A DNA stretch of 64,000 bases from Aegilops tauschii subsp. strangulata (GCF_002575655.3 NC_053040.3:465358780-465422779), one strand, 5' to 3'; counted from the stretch's first letter, positions 35,037-47,579 are shown. Numbers and translations: made by a program. The notes: generated by a model from the sequence alone, not told the origin.

Positions 35037-36809
35037 TGTTGGGAAACTTTGCATGGAGAATAAAAAAAATTCTACGCACACGCAATGATCTATCCATGGA
35101 GATGCATAGCAGCGAGGGGGAGAGTGTGTCTACGTACCCTCATAGACTGTAAGCGGAAGCGTTTCACAACGCGGTTGATGTAGTCGAACTTCTTCGCGCT
35201 TCAACCGATCAAGTACCGAACGCACGACACCTCCGCGTTCATCTCGGTGACGTCCCTCGCGTTCTTGATCCAGCAAGACATCGAGGTAGTAGATGAGTTC
35301 TGTCAGCACGACGGCGTGGTGAAAGTGATGGTGAAGTGATCTCCGCAGGCTTCGCCTAAGCACTACGTAAATATGACCGGGGGTGTAAACGGTGGAGGGG
35401 GCGCCGCACACGGCTAGGAAATTGTCTGTTGTGTGCTAGGCGCCCTCCCACATATATATAGGTGGGAGGGAGGGACGAGCAGCCAAAAGAGGCGCCCAAG
35501 TAGGAGGAATCCTAGTTGGGGTCCCTCCCAAGCCGCGCCCCCCTCTTTCCTTATTTGGAGTGTGGGAAAGGCAGGAGAGGGTGGCGCCCCCCTTTCCTTT
35601 CTCCCATGAGAGGGAAAAGCAGGAGGAGCTAGCCCTCCCCCTTTTCCTTCCCTAGGGCTGGTCAAACAAGGGAGGGGCGCACCAGCCCCCTTGTGGGCTG
35701 GTCTGTCCCCTCCTTTGGCCCATAAGGCCCATATCTTGCCATGGGGGGGGGGGGGGGGGTGCCCGGAACCCCTTCCGGTGACCCAATTCCTTCCCGGTAT
35801 GTCCCGAAATACTTCCGGTGTCCAAATACCATCGTCCTGTATATCAATCTTTACCTCTCGACCATTTTGAGACTCCTTGTCATGTCCGTGATCTCATCCG
35901 AGACCCCGAACAACATTCGGTCACCAAAAAATATAACTCATATAACACTATATCGTCAACGAACGTTAAGCGTGCGGACCCTATGGGTTCGAGAACTATG
36001 TAGACATGACCGAGACACCTCTTCGGTCAATAACCAATAGCGGAACCTGGATGCCCATATTGGCTCCTACATATTATACGAAGATCTTTATCGGTCGAAC
36101 CGTTATGACAACATACGTAATTCCCTTTGTTCATCAGTATGTTACTTGCCCGAGATTCGATCGTCGGTATCTTCATACCTAGTTCAATCTCGTTACCGGC
36201 AAGTCTCTTTACTTGTTCTGTAATACATCACCTCGTGACTAACTCCTTAATCATTTGCTTGCAAGCTTATGATCGATGTGTATTACCGAGAGGGCCCAGA
36301 GATACCTCTCCGATACTCGGAGTGACAAATCCTAATCTCAATCTATGCCAACTCAACAAACACCTTCGGAGATACTTGTAGAGCATCTTTATAATCACCC
36401 AGTTACGTTGTGATGTTTGATAGAACACAAGGCATTCCTCCTGTATCCGGGAGTTGCATAATCTCATAGTCAAAGGAATATGTACTTGACATGAAGAAAG
36501 CAATAGCAATAAAACTAAACAATCATTATGCTAAGCTAATGGATGGGTCTTGTCCATCAAATAATTTCCTAATGATGTGATCCCTTTATGAAATGACAAC
36601 TCATGTCCATGGTTAGGAAACCTTAACCATCTTTGATCAACAAGCTAGTCTAGTAGAGGCTCACTAGGGACACGGTGTTTGTTTATGTATTCACACATGT
36701 ATCAAGGTTTTCGATCAATACAATTCTAGCATGAATAACAAACCTTTATCATGAATAAGGAAATATAACATAACAACTTTATTATTGCCTCTAGGGCATA
36801 TTTCCTTCA
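35037..36809 (-). repeat. LTR of the WIS-like element
   Basis: 1,773 bp, in plus coordinates TGTTGGGAAACTTTGC to GGGCATATTTCCTTCA. It includes a poly-G run (35742-35759) and a TATA-like stretch (35451-35461). The polypurine tract (minus CAAGTGGGAGAC) follows at 36810. Confidence 0.88.
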
Positions 36810-36989
36810 GTCTCCCACTTGCAGTAGAGTCAATAATCTAGTTCACATCGCCATGTGATTAACACCAATAGTTCACATCGCCATGTGACCAACACCCAAA
36901 GGGTTTACTAGAGTCAATAATCTAGTTTACATCGCCATGTGATTAACACCCAAAGAGTACTAAGGTGTGATCATGTTTTGCTTGTGAGG

Positions 36990-39900
36990 GAGGTCTAGTC
37001 AACGGGTCTGCCGCATTCAGATCCGTATGTATTTTGCAAATTTCTATGTCTACAATGCTCTGCATATAGCTACTCTAGCTATTTGCTCCCACTTTCAATA
37101 CGTATTCAGATTAAGACTCAGAGTCATCTGAATCAGTGTCAAAGCTTGCATCGACGTAACTCTTTATCAGCTCCATAATCGAGAAACATTTCCTTAGTCC
37201 TCTAAGGATAATTTTGACCACTGTTCAGTGATCTACTCATGGATCACTATTGTACCCCCTTGTCAAACTCATGGCAAGGCACACAGCAAGTCTTGTACAC
37301 AACATAGCATACTTTATAGGACCTATGTCTGAGGCATAGGGAATGACTTTCATTCTCTATCTATCTTCTGCCGTGGTCGGGCTTTGAGTCTTACTCAATT
37401 TCACACCTTGTAACACAGGCAAGAACCCTTTCTTTGACTGATCCATTTTGAACTTCTTCAAAACTTTATCAAGGTATGTGCTTTGTGAAAGTCCTATTAA
37501 GCGTCTCGATCTAACCCTATAGATCTTAATGCTCAATATGTAAGTAGCTTCACCGAGGTCTTTCATTGAAAAATTCTTATTCAAGTATCCTTTTATGCTA
37601 TCCATAAATTCTATATCATTTCCAATCAACAATATGCCATCCACATATAATATTAGAAATGCTATAGAGCTCCCACTCACTTTCTTGTAAATACATGCTT
37701 AACCGAAAGTCTGTATAAAACCATATGCTTTGATCACCTCATCAAAGCGTATATTCCAACTCCGAGATGCTTGCACAAGTCCATAGATGGATCGTTGGAG
37801 CTTCCACACTTTGTTAGCACCTTTAGGATCGACAAAACCTTCTGGTTGTATCATATACAACTCTTCTTTAAGATATCCATTAAGGAATGCAGTTTTGACA
37901 TCCATCTGCCAAATTTCATAATCATAAAATGCGGCAATTGCTAACATGATTCGGACGGACTTAAGCATCACTACGGGTGAGAAAGTATCATTGTAGTCAG
38001 TCCCTTGAAATTTGGAAAACCTTTTGCGACAAGTCGAGCTTTGTAGACAGTAACATTACCCTCAGTGTTAGCCTTCTTCTCGAAGATCCATTTATTTTCT
38101 ATGGCTTGCCGATCATTGGGCAAGTCCACCAAAGTCCACACTTTGTTCTCATACATGGATCTTATCTCAGATTTCATGGCCTCAAGCCAACTGTCGGAAT
38201 CTGGGCTCATCATAGCTTCTTCATAGTTCGTAGGTTCACTATTGACGAACAACAGGACAAGATTACCGTACCACTCTGGTGCGGATCGTGCTCTGGTCGA
38301 CCTATTAAGTTCAATAGTAACTTGATCTGAGGTTTCATGATCATCATCATTATCTTCCTCTCTAGTTGGTGTAGGCATCACAAGAATAGTTTTCTCTGAT
38401 GTACTACTTTCCAATTCGAGAGAAGGTACAATTACCTCATCAAGTTCTACTTTCCTCCCACTCACTTCTTTCAAGAGAAACTCCTTCTCTAGAAAGGATC
38501 CATTCCTAGCAACAAAGATCTTGCGTTCGGATCTGTGGTAGAAGGTGTACCCAATTGTTTCCTTAGGGTATCCTATGAAGACGCACTTGTCCGATTTGGG
38601 TTCGAGCTTATCAGGCTAAAGCCTTTTGACATAAGTATCGCAACCCCAAACTTTAAGAAACGACAACTTAGGTTTCTTGCCAAACCATAGTTCATACGGT
38701 GTCGTCCCAATGGATTTAGATGGTGCCCTATTTAACGTGAATGCATCTGTCTCTAATGCATAACCCAAAAATGATAGTGGTAAATCGGTAAGAGACATCA
38801 TAGAACGCACCATATCTAATAAAGTATGGTTACGACGTTCGGACACCCCATTACGCTGTGGTGTTCCAGGTGGCGTGAGTTGTGAAACTATGTTTTAAAT
38901 GAAGGCCAAACTCATAACTGAAATATTCGCCTCCGCGATCAGATCATAGAAACTTTATTTTCTTGTTACGATGATTCGCCACTTCACTCTGAAATTCTTT
39001 AAACTTTTCAAATGTTTCAGACTTGTGTTTCATTAAGTAGATATACCCATATCTACTCAAGTCATCTGTGAAGGTCAGAAAATAACGATACCTGCCGCGT
39101 GCCTCAACACTCATCAGACCGCATACATCAGTATGTATTATTTCCAATAAGTCATTGGCTCGCTCCATTGTTCCAGAGAATGGAGTTTTAGTCATCTTGC
39201 CCATGAGGCATGGTTCACAAGTATCAAATGATTCATAATCAAGTGATTCCAAAAATCCATCTATATGGAGTTTCTTCATGTGATTTACACCAATATGACC
39301 TAAACGGCTGTGCCACAAATATGTTGCACTATCATTATCAACTTTGCATCTTTTATTATCAATATTATGAATATGTGTATCACTACGATCGAGATTCAAT
39401 AAACCGTTTACATTGGGTGTATGACCATAGAAGGTTTTATTCATGTAAACCGAACAACAATTATTCTTTGACTTAAATGAATAACCATATCGCAATAAAC
39501 ATGATCCAATCATATTCATGCTCAACGAAAACACCAAATAACATTTATTTAGGGCCAACACTAATCTCGAAGGTAGTGGGAGTGTGCGATGGTGATCTTA
39601 TCAACCTTGGAATCACTTCCAACACACATCGTCACCTCGCCCTTAACTAGTCTCTGTTCATTTTGCAACTCCTGTTTCGAGTTAGTAATCTTAGTAATTG
39701 AACCGGTATCAAATACCCTTGGGTTACTATGAACACTAGTAAAGTACACATCAATAGCATGTATATCAAATATACCTTTATTCACTTTGCCATCCTTCTT
39801 ATCCGCCAAGTATTTGGGACAGTTCCTCTTCTAGTGACCATTCCCTTTGCAGTAGAAGCACTCAGTTTCAGGCTTAGGTCCAGCTTTGGGCTTCTTCACG

Positions 39901-40280
39901 GGAGTGGCAACTTGCTTGCCATTCTTCTTGAAGTTCCCTTTCTTTCCCTTGCCCATTTTCTTGAAACTAGTGGTCTTGTTAACCATCAACACTTGATGAT
40001 CTTTCTTGATTTCTACCTTCGCCGATTTCAACATCGCGAAGAGCTCGGGAATATTTTCGTTATCCCTTGCACATTATAGTTCATGACGAAGTTCTAGTAG
40101 TTTGGTGATAGTAACTAGAGAACTCTGTCAATCACTATCTTATCTAGAAGATTAACTCCCACTTGATTCAAGCGATTGTAGTACCCAGACATTCTGAGCA
40201 CATGCTAACTGGTTGAGCTATTCTCCTCCATCTTCTAGGCAAAGTACTTGTCAAAGGTCTCATACCTCTCGACACGGGCA
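36990..40280 (-). pseudogene. gag-pol of the WIS-like element, broken
   Basis: Better preserved than in the Angela copies. Order on minus: gag C-terminus with a partial zinc knuckle (CFYCKGNGH, 39831-40034), protease (FDTGS, about 39700), GAG-pre-integrase and integrase core (HSRLGHIGV...HTDVCG, 38944-39561), integrase C-terminal part (ERRNHTLLDMVRSMM, 38616-38846), RT N-terminal part (37971-38474), RT core (QMDVKTAFLNGYLKEELYMI, 37699-37971) and RT C-terminal part (37357-37680). Several frameshifts and stops separate these pieces. The catalytic YVDD reads YVDG (37636-37647). RNase H is decayed. Confidence 0.88.
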
Positions 40281-40403
40281 TGAGTTTGAAATACCAATTT
40301 CAGCTCTTGGAACATCTCATATGCTCCGTGGTGTTTCAACACATTTTTGAAGTCCCCGTTCTAAGCCATAAATCATGGCGCACTAAACCATCAAGTAGTC
40401 ATC

Positions 40404-40630
40404 ATTACGAGCTTGAACAATCCACAAATTTGTTCAACATATATCAAGTGCATATCAGGATGTTCGGTTCCATCTCCCACATAAGGATTAGCTAGCAGTT
40501 GTTCCATCATACCCGAGGGAATCTCATATTCAATATTTTCAGTAGGAGCAGTAGGTTGAGGGGTAACTAATTGTGGTTCCGGTCGAGGTGAAGATACCCC
40601 GAACAAACCCCTCAAAGGATTGTTCTCCAT
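40404..40630 (-). pseudogene. Gypsy gag, N-terminal fragment
   Basis: From the ATG at 40630 the minus strand encodes MENNPLRGLFGVSSPRPEPQ and on to HLIYVEQICGLFKLV, the start of a gag protein common in wheat Gypsy elements. It stops at about residue 76 where the WIS-like sequence begins. It follows the primer-binding site of the 40737-42257 LTR at the expected distance. Confidence 0.7.
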
Positions 40631-40706
40631 AGTAACAAGTGACAATAAATTTCAGCACAATATATAAATGTTTCCTTACCAAATTCCACTTACCAAAGGC
40701 GCTTCA

Positions 40707-40725
40707 CTCCCTGGCAACAGCGCCA
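40707..40725 (-). other. Gypsy primer-binding site
   Basis: Minus-strand TGGCGCTGTTGCCAGGGAG, 12 bases inside the 5' LTR edge at 40737. The TGGCGCCGTTGCC-type site is usual for this group of Gypsy elements. Confidence 0.65.
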
Positions 40726-40736
40726 GAAAATAGCCT

Positions 40737-42257
40737 TCATGACCCACAAGTATAGGGGATAAATTGTAGCTCTTTTCGATAACTAAGAGTGTCGAACCCA
40801 ATGAGGAGCAGAAGGAAATGACAAGTGGTTTTCAGTGAGGTAATGTCTGCAAGTGTTGAAATTGTAAGTAACTGAGTAGTTTGGTAGCAAGGTAATTTGT
40901 AACGAGCCAGTAACGATAGTAGTAAAAAAAGTGCAGCAAGGTAGCCCAATCCTTTTGAGGCAAAGGACAGGCCAAAACGGTTTCTTATAGTAAGCAAAGC
41001 GTTCTTGAGGGCACACGGGATTTTCATCTAGGCACTTACATCATGTTGGTTCGATTTGTGTTCGCTACTTTGATAATTTGATATGTGGGTGGACCGGTGC
41101 TTAGGTGCTGTTCTTACTTGAACAAACCTCCTACTTATGATTAACCCTCCCGCAAGCATCCGCAACTACGAGAAAAGTATTAAGAATAAATTCTAACCAT
41201 AGCATTAAACTTTTGGATCCAATCGGTCCCTTACGGAATAGCGCATAAACTGGGGTTTAAGCTTCTGTCACTCTAGCAACCCATCATCTAATTGCTACTC
41301 CACAATGCATTCCCTTAGGCCCAAATATGGTGAAGTGTCATGTAGTCGACGTTCACATGACACCACTAAGGGAATCACAACATACATAGTATTGAAATAT
41401 CGAGCACATATCAAGTTCACATGATTACTTGCAACATGAGTTCTCCCGTGACCTCAAGAACAAAAGTAACTACTCACAAGTGATAAACATGCTCAAGATC
41501 ATAGGGGTATTAAATAGCATAATGGATCTGAACATATAATCTTCCACCAAATAAACCATCTAGTGATCAACTACAAGATGTAATCAACACTACTAGTCAC
41601 CCGCAAGCACCAATCTATAGTTCCGGTAAAAAGATTGAACACAAGAGATGAACTAGGGTTTGAGAGGAGTTGGTGCTGTTGAAGATGTTGATGGAGATTG
41701 CCCTCCCCAAGATGGGAGAGTTGTTGGTGATGATGATGATGATGATTTCCCCCTCCGGGTGGGAAGTTCCCCCGGCGGAATCGCTCCGCCGGAGGGCAAA
41801 AGTGCTCCTGCCCAAGTTCCGCCTCGAGACGGCGGCGCTCCGTCCCGAAAGTCCTCTCCTTATTTTTTTTCTAGGTCAAAATGACTTATATACCATAAGA
41901 TGGGCACCGGAGGTGGGCCTGGGTGAGCACAACCCACCAGGGCGCGCCTGGGCTCCCTAGCGCGCCCAGGTGGGTTGTGCCCACCTGGTGGGCCCCTCTA
42001 GTAGTTATTTGCTCCAATATTCCTCAAATATTCCATAAAAAATCTCTGTGAAGTTTCAACTTATTTGGAGTTGTGCAGAATAGGTGGCCTGACGTGTCTT
42101 TTCCAGGTCTAGATTTCCAGCTGCCGGAATTCTCCCTCCTTGTGTGTTCCTTGTATATTATGAGAGAAAAGGCATTAGAATTACTCCAAAAGGCATTATC
42201 ATTCATAAAAACATTATAAATAATAGTAAGAAAACATGATGCAAAATGGACGTATCA
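40737..42257 (-). repeat. Gypsy LTR (shared; 1,521 bp)
   Basis: Begins TCATGACCCACAAGTATAGG (the expected TG is TC) and ends GGACGTATCA. It has gag-side sequence on its left and 3'-interior sequence on its right, so it serves both as the 5' LTR of the left element and as the 3' LTR of another copy on the right. Confidence 0.75.
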
Positions 42258-43436
42258 ACTCCCCCAAGCTTAGACCTTGCTTGTCCTCAAGAAAAAACCG
42301 AAATCGAAAAACATGTCCACATGCTTTGAGAGAGAGAGGTGTCGATAAAAACAAAATACGGACATAGAAGCATCATGTAGATTATTATAACAACAACAAA
42401 TTTAAACATAAGACTTTTATCATAGAACTTTTATCATAGACCTCCCATGAATAAGTGACAATTCATCACACGATCGAAGTATAAAGCATAAACTCTATTA
42501 GAAACCAACAAATTATGTTCTCAGTCAACTTTGCAACTACAATTCATCATCTTTTCAGGAACGGTGACGTATCAGAGCCTTTAGGCAAGTCCACATACTC
42601 AATCATCATATAGTCTTTCATGATTGCTAACACTCACCTCATACACATGAGCAAAACGTTTCAACCGGACACATAGAAAGATAGGGGCTTATGGGTTCGC
42701 CTCCCAACGTACTCACCTCAAGGGTGATGTCAACAATAATAACTCATGCCACCCATATTCAACTGGACATATGTGCCTAGATCTTTCCACACCACATGAT
42801 GCTTGCCAAAGGAAAAAAATAAAAGGAATAGAGAGAAAAACTTTAGCTCTTGCATAAAATTAAAAGATAGGCCCTTCGCAGAGGGAAGCAGAGGTTGTCA
42901 TGCATGCGTTTATTTGTTTGTATGCTCAATCCCTTAGTGCAAAAGAACGTCACGTTCCATTGCCCCTTAAGATAGCAACCTTTATTATGCAGTCTGTGGC
43001 TTTTATTCTTTGCCATCCAAGTTCGTGCAACGCTCAATTTTCGCTTACACTAAATGATCTCACATTTTTAGAAGCAATTTTTATTGCCTTGATGCACCGA
43101 TGACAACTTACTTGAAGGATCTTACTCAATCCATAGGTAGGTATGGTGGACTCTCGAAAATAGGATTTGGGTTTAAGGGTTTTTGGATGCACAAGTAGTA
43201 TCTCTACGTAGTGCGGAATTTTTGGCTAGCAAAGATAGGGGCAAGCACCACATGTTAAAGGATCCATGACAATATGACTTCTGTTTGAATATGAACAACT
43301 ATAAATCATTACGTTGTCTTCCTTGTCCAACGTCAACAATTTTGGCATATAATATTTTGATGAGGGCTCACAATCATAGAAGATTTCTAGGATAGTATAT
43401 TTATATGTGAATCTTCTCTTCCCTTATTAATTCTTT
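42258..43436 (-). mobile_element. 3' interior of a second Gypsy copy
   Basis: Starts ACTCCCCCAAGCTTAGACC next to the LTR, exactly as at 24835, and stays collinear with the left interior. No solo LTR or Angela is inserted here. It ends near 43436. Non-coding. Confidence 0.6.
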
Positions 43437-44167
43437 CATGACACTAGCACACGTTAGTGCTATACAAATGGTTTTTAACCCCTTTCCGCGACGGCGTTCG
43501 GAACCGTCACCTAGTGAGTGTGGGCGATAGGGGGTCCTTCCCACACGACCCAGAAACCGTCGGGGATATGCCCTCCTGGCGCACACGCTTGGCAAAATGA
43601 GGACGTGTGCGACCGGCGAGCACTCAAATACAGAAATACGTACAGTAGTGCTAAAAAAACACAATTATACAGGTGAAATAATTTCCGGTCGTAAGTACAT
43701 CCCACATAGTCAGTCACCGCTAAACGTTTCCGTTCGTATATACGTCCCACACAGTCACTCCAAGGAAAACGTTTGCGCAAGGTGGCGTAAGGCAAACAAT
43801 TTTCAAGAGAATGTCGCGTTGATTGTTCATTGTCCAACACGGTTTATTCCTAGAAACTTGTGCGTTGCCTGAGGTCATCGCCCATGGTGTTTTCTCAATA
43901 ACCGTTTGCAATAGGAAAACCCAATTAGCAAGCTAATTGGCCAATTAGCGGGCTAATTGCCCTATTATTAATAATCCATTTACTAATCTAATTGACATTC
44001 ATATTAAGCACATAATATATTCCATTTCCATATTAAGGAAGCAGGATTTTATAATTGAAATACATCGGAGTACAACATGATATAGCTTCAGCACTCAGCT
44101 ACCCCATTACACGACTACACCAGCAGCAAGTTTCACATGCAACATCTAGAACTTTTCGAAATTAGCA

Positions 44168-44476
44168 TCATAGACGGTACATAGAGAGATGCATCTCATC
44201 TGGAAAACTGCTGAAGCGGAAGGCGAATATTGAGCCTTCATTCATGTTGAAGGTCTTTGCAACTTTAGGCCAGTGCCTGTGGATGATTGACCGTCCATCC
44301 TTCGACCTCTTCAGGAACACTTCAATATTGAACCGTGGGTGTTGTATGAAAACTTTCCTCGCCTCCTGACCACAGAGGTGGTTTGAGAGGTAATCATCAA
44401 TGAACCATGAAAAACAAGGATGTGCATAAATATCTTCTCTATACTGGAAATGGGGCAAAGGAATAAAAAAAGGCAA
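44168..44476 (-). pseudogene. Possible B3-like domain exon
   Basis: The minus frame reads FIDDYLSNHLCGQEARKVFI, then VFLKRSKDGRSIIHRHWPKV and FNMNEGSIFAFRFSSFPDEM, ending in a stop at 44168. The pattern 'hydrophobic strand, W/H-rich centre, NMxEGS-FAFRF' resembles the second half of a plant B3 DNA-binding fold, but I cannot confirm it. The upstream exon may be at 45639-46025, with the tandem repeat filling the intron. The match of splice sites is unclear. Confidence 0.35.
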
Positions 44477-44663
44477 GGTATAATAGTTAGTACCATCTTG
44501 TAAAACTCAGTGCTTCCCATTGTTTCCCTGCAACACATATAAGGTAGTTAGTCATCAGGTTAAGTAAGTGTTCGCATGCTCTCAGTAAAATATGTTGATG
44601 ATAAATAAGCACATTGCAGATTCATCAGATTAATTCAAGCCACATGGAAAACCCATTTATCCA

Positions 44664-45530
44664 AACCAAGCATGATTAAGAACTAGGAAATATAGCACCT
44701 GTATATGTTTCTCATGTATTAAGTGTAGCCAAATTCGATTTATTCCTCACATGGTATACAATAACAGAATGCAGCCACAACAATTGAACATCGCATTGCA
44801 GAATTGAACCAAGCAGTTAACTAAACACCACAACAAATGAACCAAACGTTAACTGAGCACCATATTGCACAATATAACATACTCCTAATAGAAGATCAGA
44901 CAGTTAACCAAACCAAGCATGCTTAACAACTTAGAAATATAGCAATTGTATTTGTTTCTCATGTATTTAGTACAGCCAAATTTGATTTATTTCTCACATG
45001 GTATACAATAACAGAATGCAGCCACAACAATTGAACATCGCATTGCAGAATTGAACCAAGCAGTTAACTAAACACCACAACAAATGAACCAAACGTTAAC
45101 TGATCACCACATTGCACAATATAACATACTCCTAATAGAAGATCAGACAGTTAACCAAACCAAGCATGCTTAACAACTTGGAAATATAGCAATTGTATTT
45201 GTTTCTCATGTATTTAGTACAACCAAATTTGATTTATTTCTCACATGGTATACAATAACAGAATGCAGCCACAACAATTGAACATCACATTGCAGAATTG
45301 AACCAAGCAGTTAACTAAACACCACAACAAATGAACCAAACGTTAACTGAGCACTACATTGCACAATATAACATACTCGTAATAGAAGATCAGATTGTTA
45401 ACCAAACTAAGCATGCTTAACAACTAGGAAATATTGCACCCTGAAGAATTGAACATCACATTTGCAGAATTGAACCAAGCAGTTAACTGAACACCACATT
45501 GCACGATATATAGAACATATACACTACAGT
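44664..45530. repeat. 247-bp tandem repeat, ~3.5 copies
   Basis: The unit marker AACCAAGCATG recurs at 44664, 44911, 45158 and (as AACTAAGCATG) 45405, exactly 247 bases apart. Copies 2 and 3 are almost identical; copies 1 and 4 are more diverged. It is AT-rich, non-coding, and lies between the two exon-like parts of the gene. Confidence 0.9.
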
Positions 45531-45638
45531 AGAAGATTGCATGGTTAAAGTAGATAGCACAATTCACTAGAATTTGTTAAGGAAAGGCAGTAGCTAGCAA
45601 ACTGAACGTGGGTCCTTATAGTGAGCAAATAAGACAAG

Positions 45639-46025
45639 CTACTCATTGTCGGAGATATGGATAACGATTGGCTCCTTGGACATGGAAGAGGGCGAGGCAT
45701 CCGCATCGTGGGTGCCCTCGTTGTAGTGGTGAGTTGCCTGAGCCGCTCGGGGCACCAACCTGCTAGCTCTCGAGATGAGGTAAGCACGTGCACGCTGAGA
45801 AAACACCTCGTAGTCTTCGTCGAAGACACCGACAGTGGCCTCGAGAAAACGCCAGGAACTGTCGTTTAAAGCAGCCAACCGCGTCGTAGCATCGGCGTGC
45901 GAGGCGTCAACGGTGGCCTCGACGGCGAGGTGCTCTCCTTCAAGATCTGGGGGTAAGCACGAATGGCCGGCAGCCATCGCGACCTCATCCGCGCGTGCGG
46001 CCGCGATTTGCTTCTCCGCTGCCAA
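45639..46025 (-). pseudogene. Ala/Asp-rich exon, unrecognised gene
   Basis: A 128-codon minus frame: MAAEKQIAAARADEVAMAAG, then VFDEDYEVFSQRARAYLISR, ending in EPIVIHISDNE and a stop. The sequence is helix-rich in its first half and acidic at the end. The CG-rich region upstream (46030-46400) looks like a cereal promoter/leader. It may be the first exon of the 44168 gene. I do not recognise a function. Confidence 0.35.
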
Positions 46026-46680
46026 ATGCTCCTTGAGATCCTGGCTATACTATGTGCACCATGGCTTAGGCCGGTGCTTATTTGGTGGAGGGGGCGGCGA
46101 TTTGGGTGGAAGGTGTTGCGCTCGCGTCGGCGGTCGGGGCATGTGGGATGTGGAAGGAGGAGGAGGATGGGGGTCGGGTGTGGATTACCTGCCTGGATAG
46201 GCGAGGCCGAGCAGCGTGAAGGAGAGTCGCCGGCGAGGAGGCGGCACTGCAAGCAAGGAGTGAAGGTTTCAACGTGGAAAGGAAGGTGGAAGCAGGAGAA
46301 ATGTGGCTTTTGGTAAGGGGGAGGGGGCGGGGAGGTAGATATTTCTGCGGAAGCCAAAAATTTGGAATTGCTTCAGTGAAAAAACTGGCGCGCAAAGTGT
46401 CATCATACACGGTCCCTTATTCAGAGCGGGCTGTGGACTGTAGCCGTCGCACCTTCTCGCGTAAGCCGTATGCGTACTATACTCCGACGGTGCTCCAAGA
46501 TATTTTGTGATGCATCTCACACGGTTGGTTATAATAAACTGTGTGGGATCTACTTGATTTTTCGTCTTGATTTGAATTAAATAATGGGGTCGCAACGGCC
46601 ATGGACGGTGTTTGAATTGCTAGACCTTTTATCAATAGTGAACATGCAACTATATGTGTGTCATAAAAGAATTGGAATTA

Positions 46681-47558
46681 TTCGGGGTTCGTTTGGACAT
46701 TTTTATGCATTAAGTGAGTTTTCAATGCATTTATGTGCATAATTCAAATTTGAACTATATGCACATGCTCCAGTGCATATAAATTGGTTAAAAAATCGAA
46801 TCTTTGTCCTTGGGTGTATGCTTAGGTCCCATGCAAGAAATGGGAATGAATGTCAAACACCCTGCCGCCGTCACTCGGCCGCAAACATTGAGACACCTGG
46901 TTTTTAAATTCTAGTAAATCCAAAACTCGTCTCAAATTCATGAAACTTGGCATGCTCTCATGGAGCGGCATCAACATGCCATGGTAAATTTTTTGTCCCA
47001 TTTGGGGCAGGTTTGGGTATATGCTTCTCACAAACCAGAGTTTCTTACAACAAGCATGATGGTTTCGGTAGGGAACACCCCACCTTTGGGGACAAAATGA
47101 TATCCATTTGCCTCTTATTGCTTTCAAAAAATTTCTCGTGTCAACATAGAACAACAGGAGTGTTGTGTTATTTTTTGTGATTTTCGGGGTTCGTTTGGAC
47201 ATTTTTATGCATTAAGTGAGTTTTCAATGCATTTATGTGCATAATTCAAATTTGAATTACATGCACATGCTCCAGTGCATATAAATTGGTTGAAAAATCA
47301 AATCTTTGTCCTTGGGTGCATGCTTAGGTCCCATGCAAGAAATGGGAATGAATGTCAAACACCCTTCCACCGTCACTCGGCCGCAAACATTGAGATACCT
47401 GGTATAAATTCTAGTAAATCGAAAACTCGCCTGAAATTCATGAAACTTGGCATGCTATCATGGAGCGGCATCAACATGCCGTGGTAAATTTTTGTCCCAT
47501 TTGGGGCAGGTTTGGGTATAAGCTTCTCACAACAAGCATGATGGTTTCGATAGGGAAC
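46681..47558. repeat. ~502-bp tandem repeat array, left part
   Basis: Units begin near 'ggttcgtttggac' at 46686 and 47188, 502 bases apart. The second unit is interrupted at 47558 by a CACTA element. Open frames within the repeat (such as 46947-47180) recur in each copy but have stops and no known product. Confidence 0.9.
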
Positions 47559-47579
47559 CACTACTGGAATCAGGAACTT

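Larger units (their letters stand above)
35037..40403 (-). mobile_element. WIS/BARE-like Copia element, 5'-truncated
   Basis: A 3' LTR (35037-36809) and pol are present on the minus strand. The 5' LTR, primer site and start of gag are missing: at about 40395-40405 the sequence changes to Gypsy gag. The LTR differs from the Angela copies (minus start TGAAGGAAATATGCCC). Confidence 0.85.
23357..42257 (-). mobile_element. Gypsy LTR retrotransposon, gutted, with three nested elements
   Basis: Two related LTRs (23357-24834 and 40737-42257) are in the same orientation. The minus-strand 5' side is at the right: a primer-binding site and the start of gag lie just left of 40737. The 3' side is at the left, with a purine-rich AGCTTGGGGGAGT (minus) next to 24834. 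Nearly all of gag and all of pol is missing. The interior holds a solo LTR (25523-26215), Angela copy 2 (26260-34812) and a truncated WIS-like element (35037-40403). The name of the family (Sabrina-like or another abundant Triticeae Gypsy) is uncertain. Confidence 0.7.
43437..46560 (-). mobile_element. Probable Mutator-like (MULE) or other DNA element carrying a gene fragment
   Basis: The left part (43467-43920) is CG-rich with CCGTCGCG/CACACGACC wording and a 'ggtttttaacccc' motif at 43470 that resembles cereal MULE ends. I could not find a convincing inverted partner on the right. The interior holds a two-part minus-strand gene and a large tandem repeat. The classification is tentative. Confidence 0.3.

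Noticed and set aside
46947..47202. Short frames repeated in each 502-bp unit (such as 46822-47202 minus)
   Set aside because: They recur because the unit recurs, differ in length between units and contain stops in some copies.
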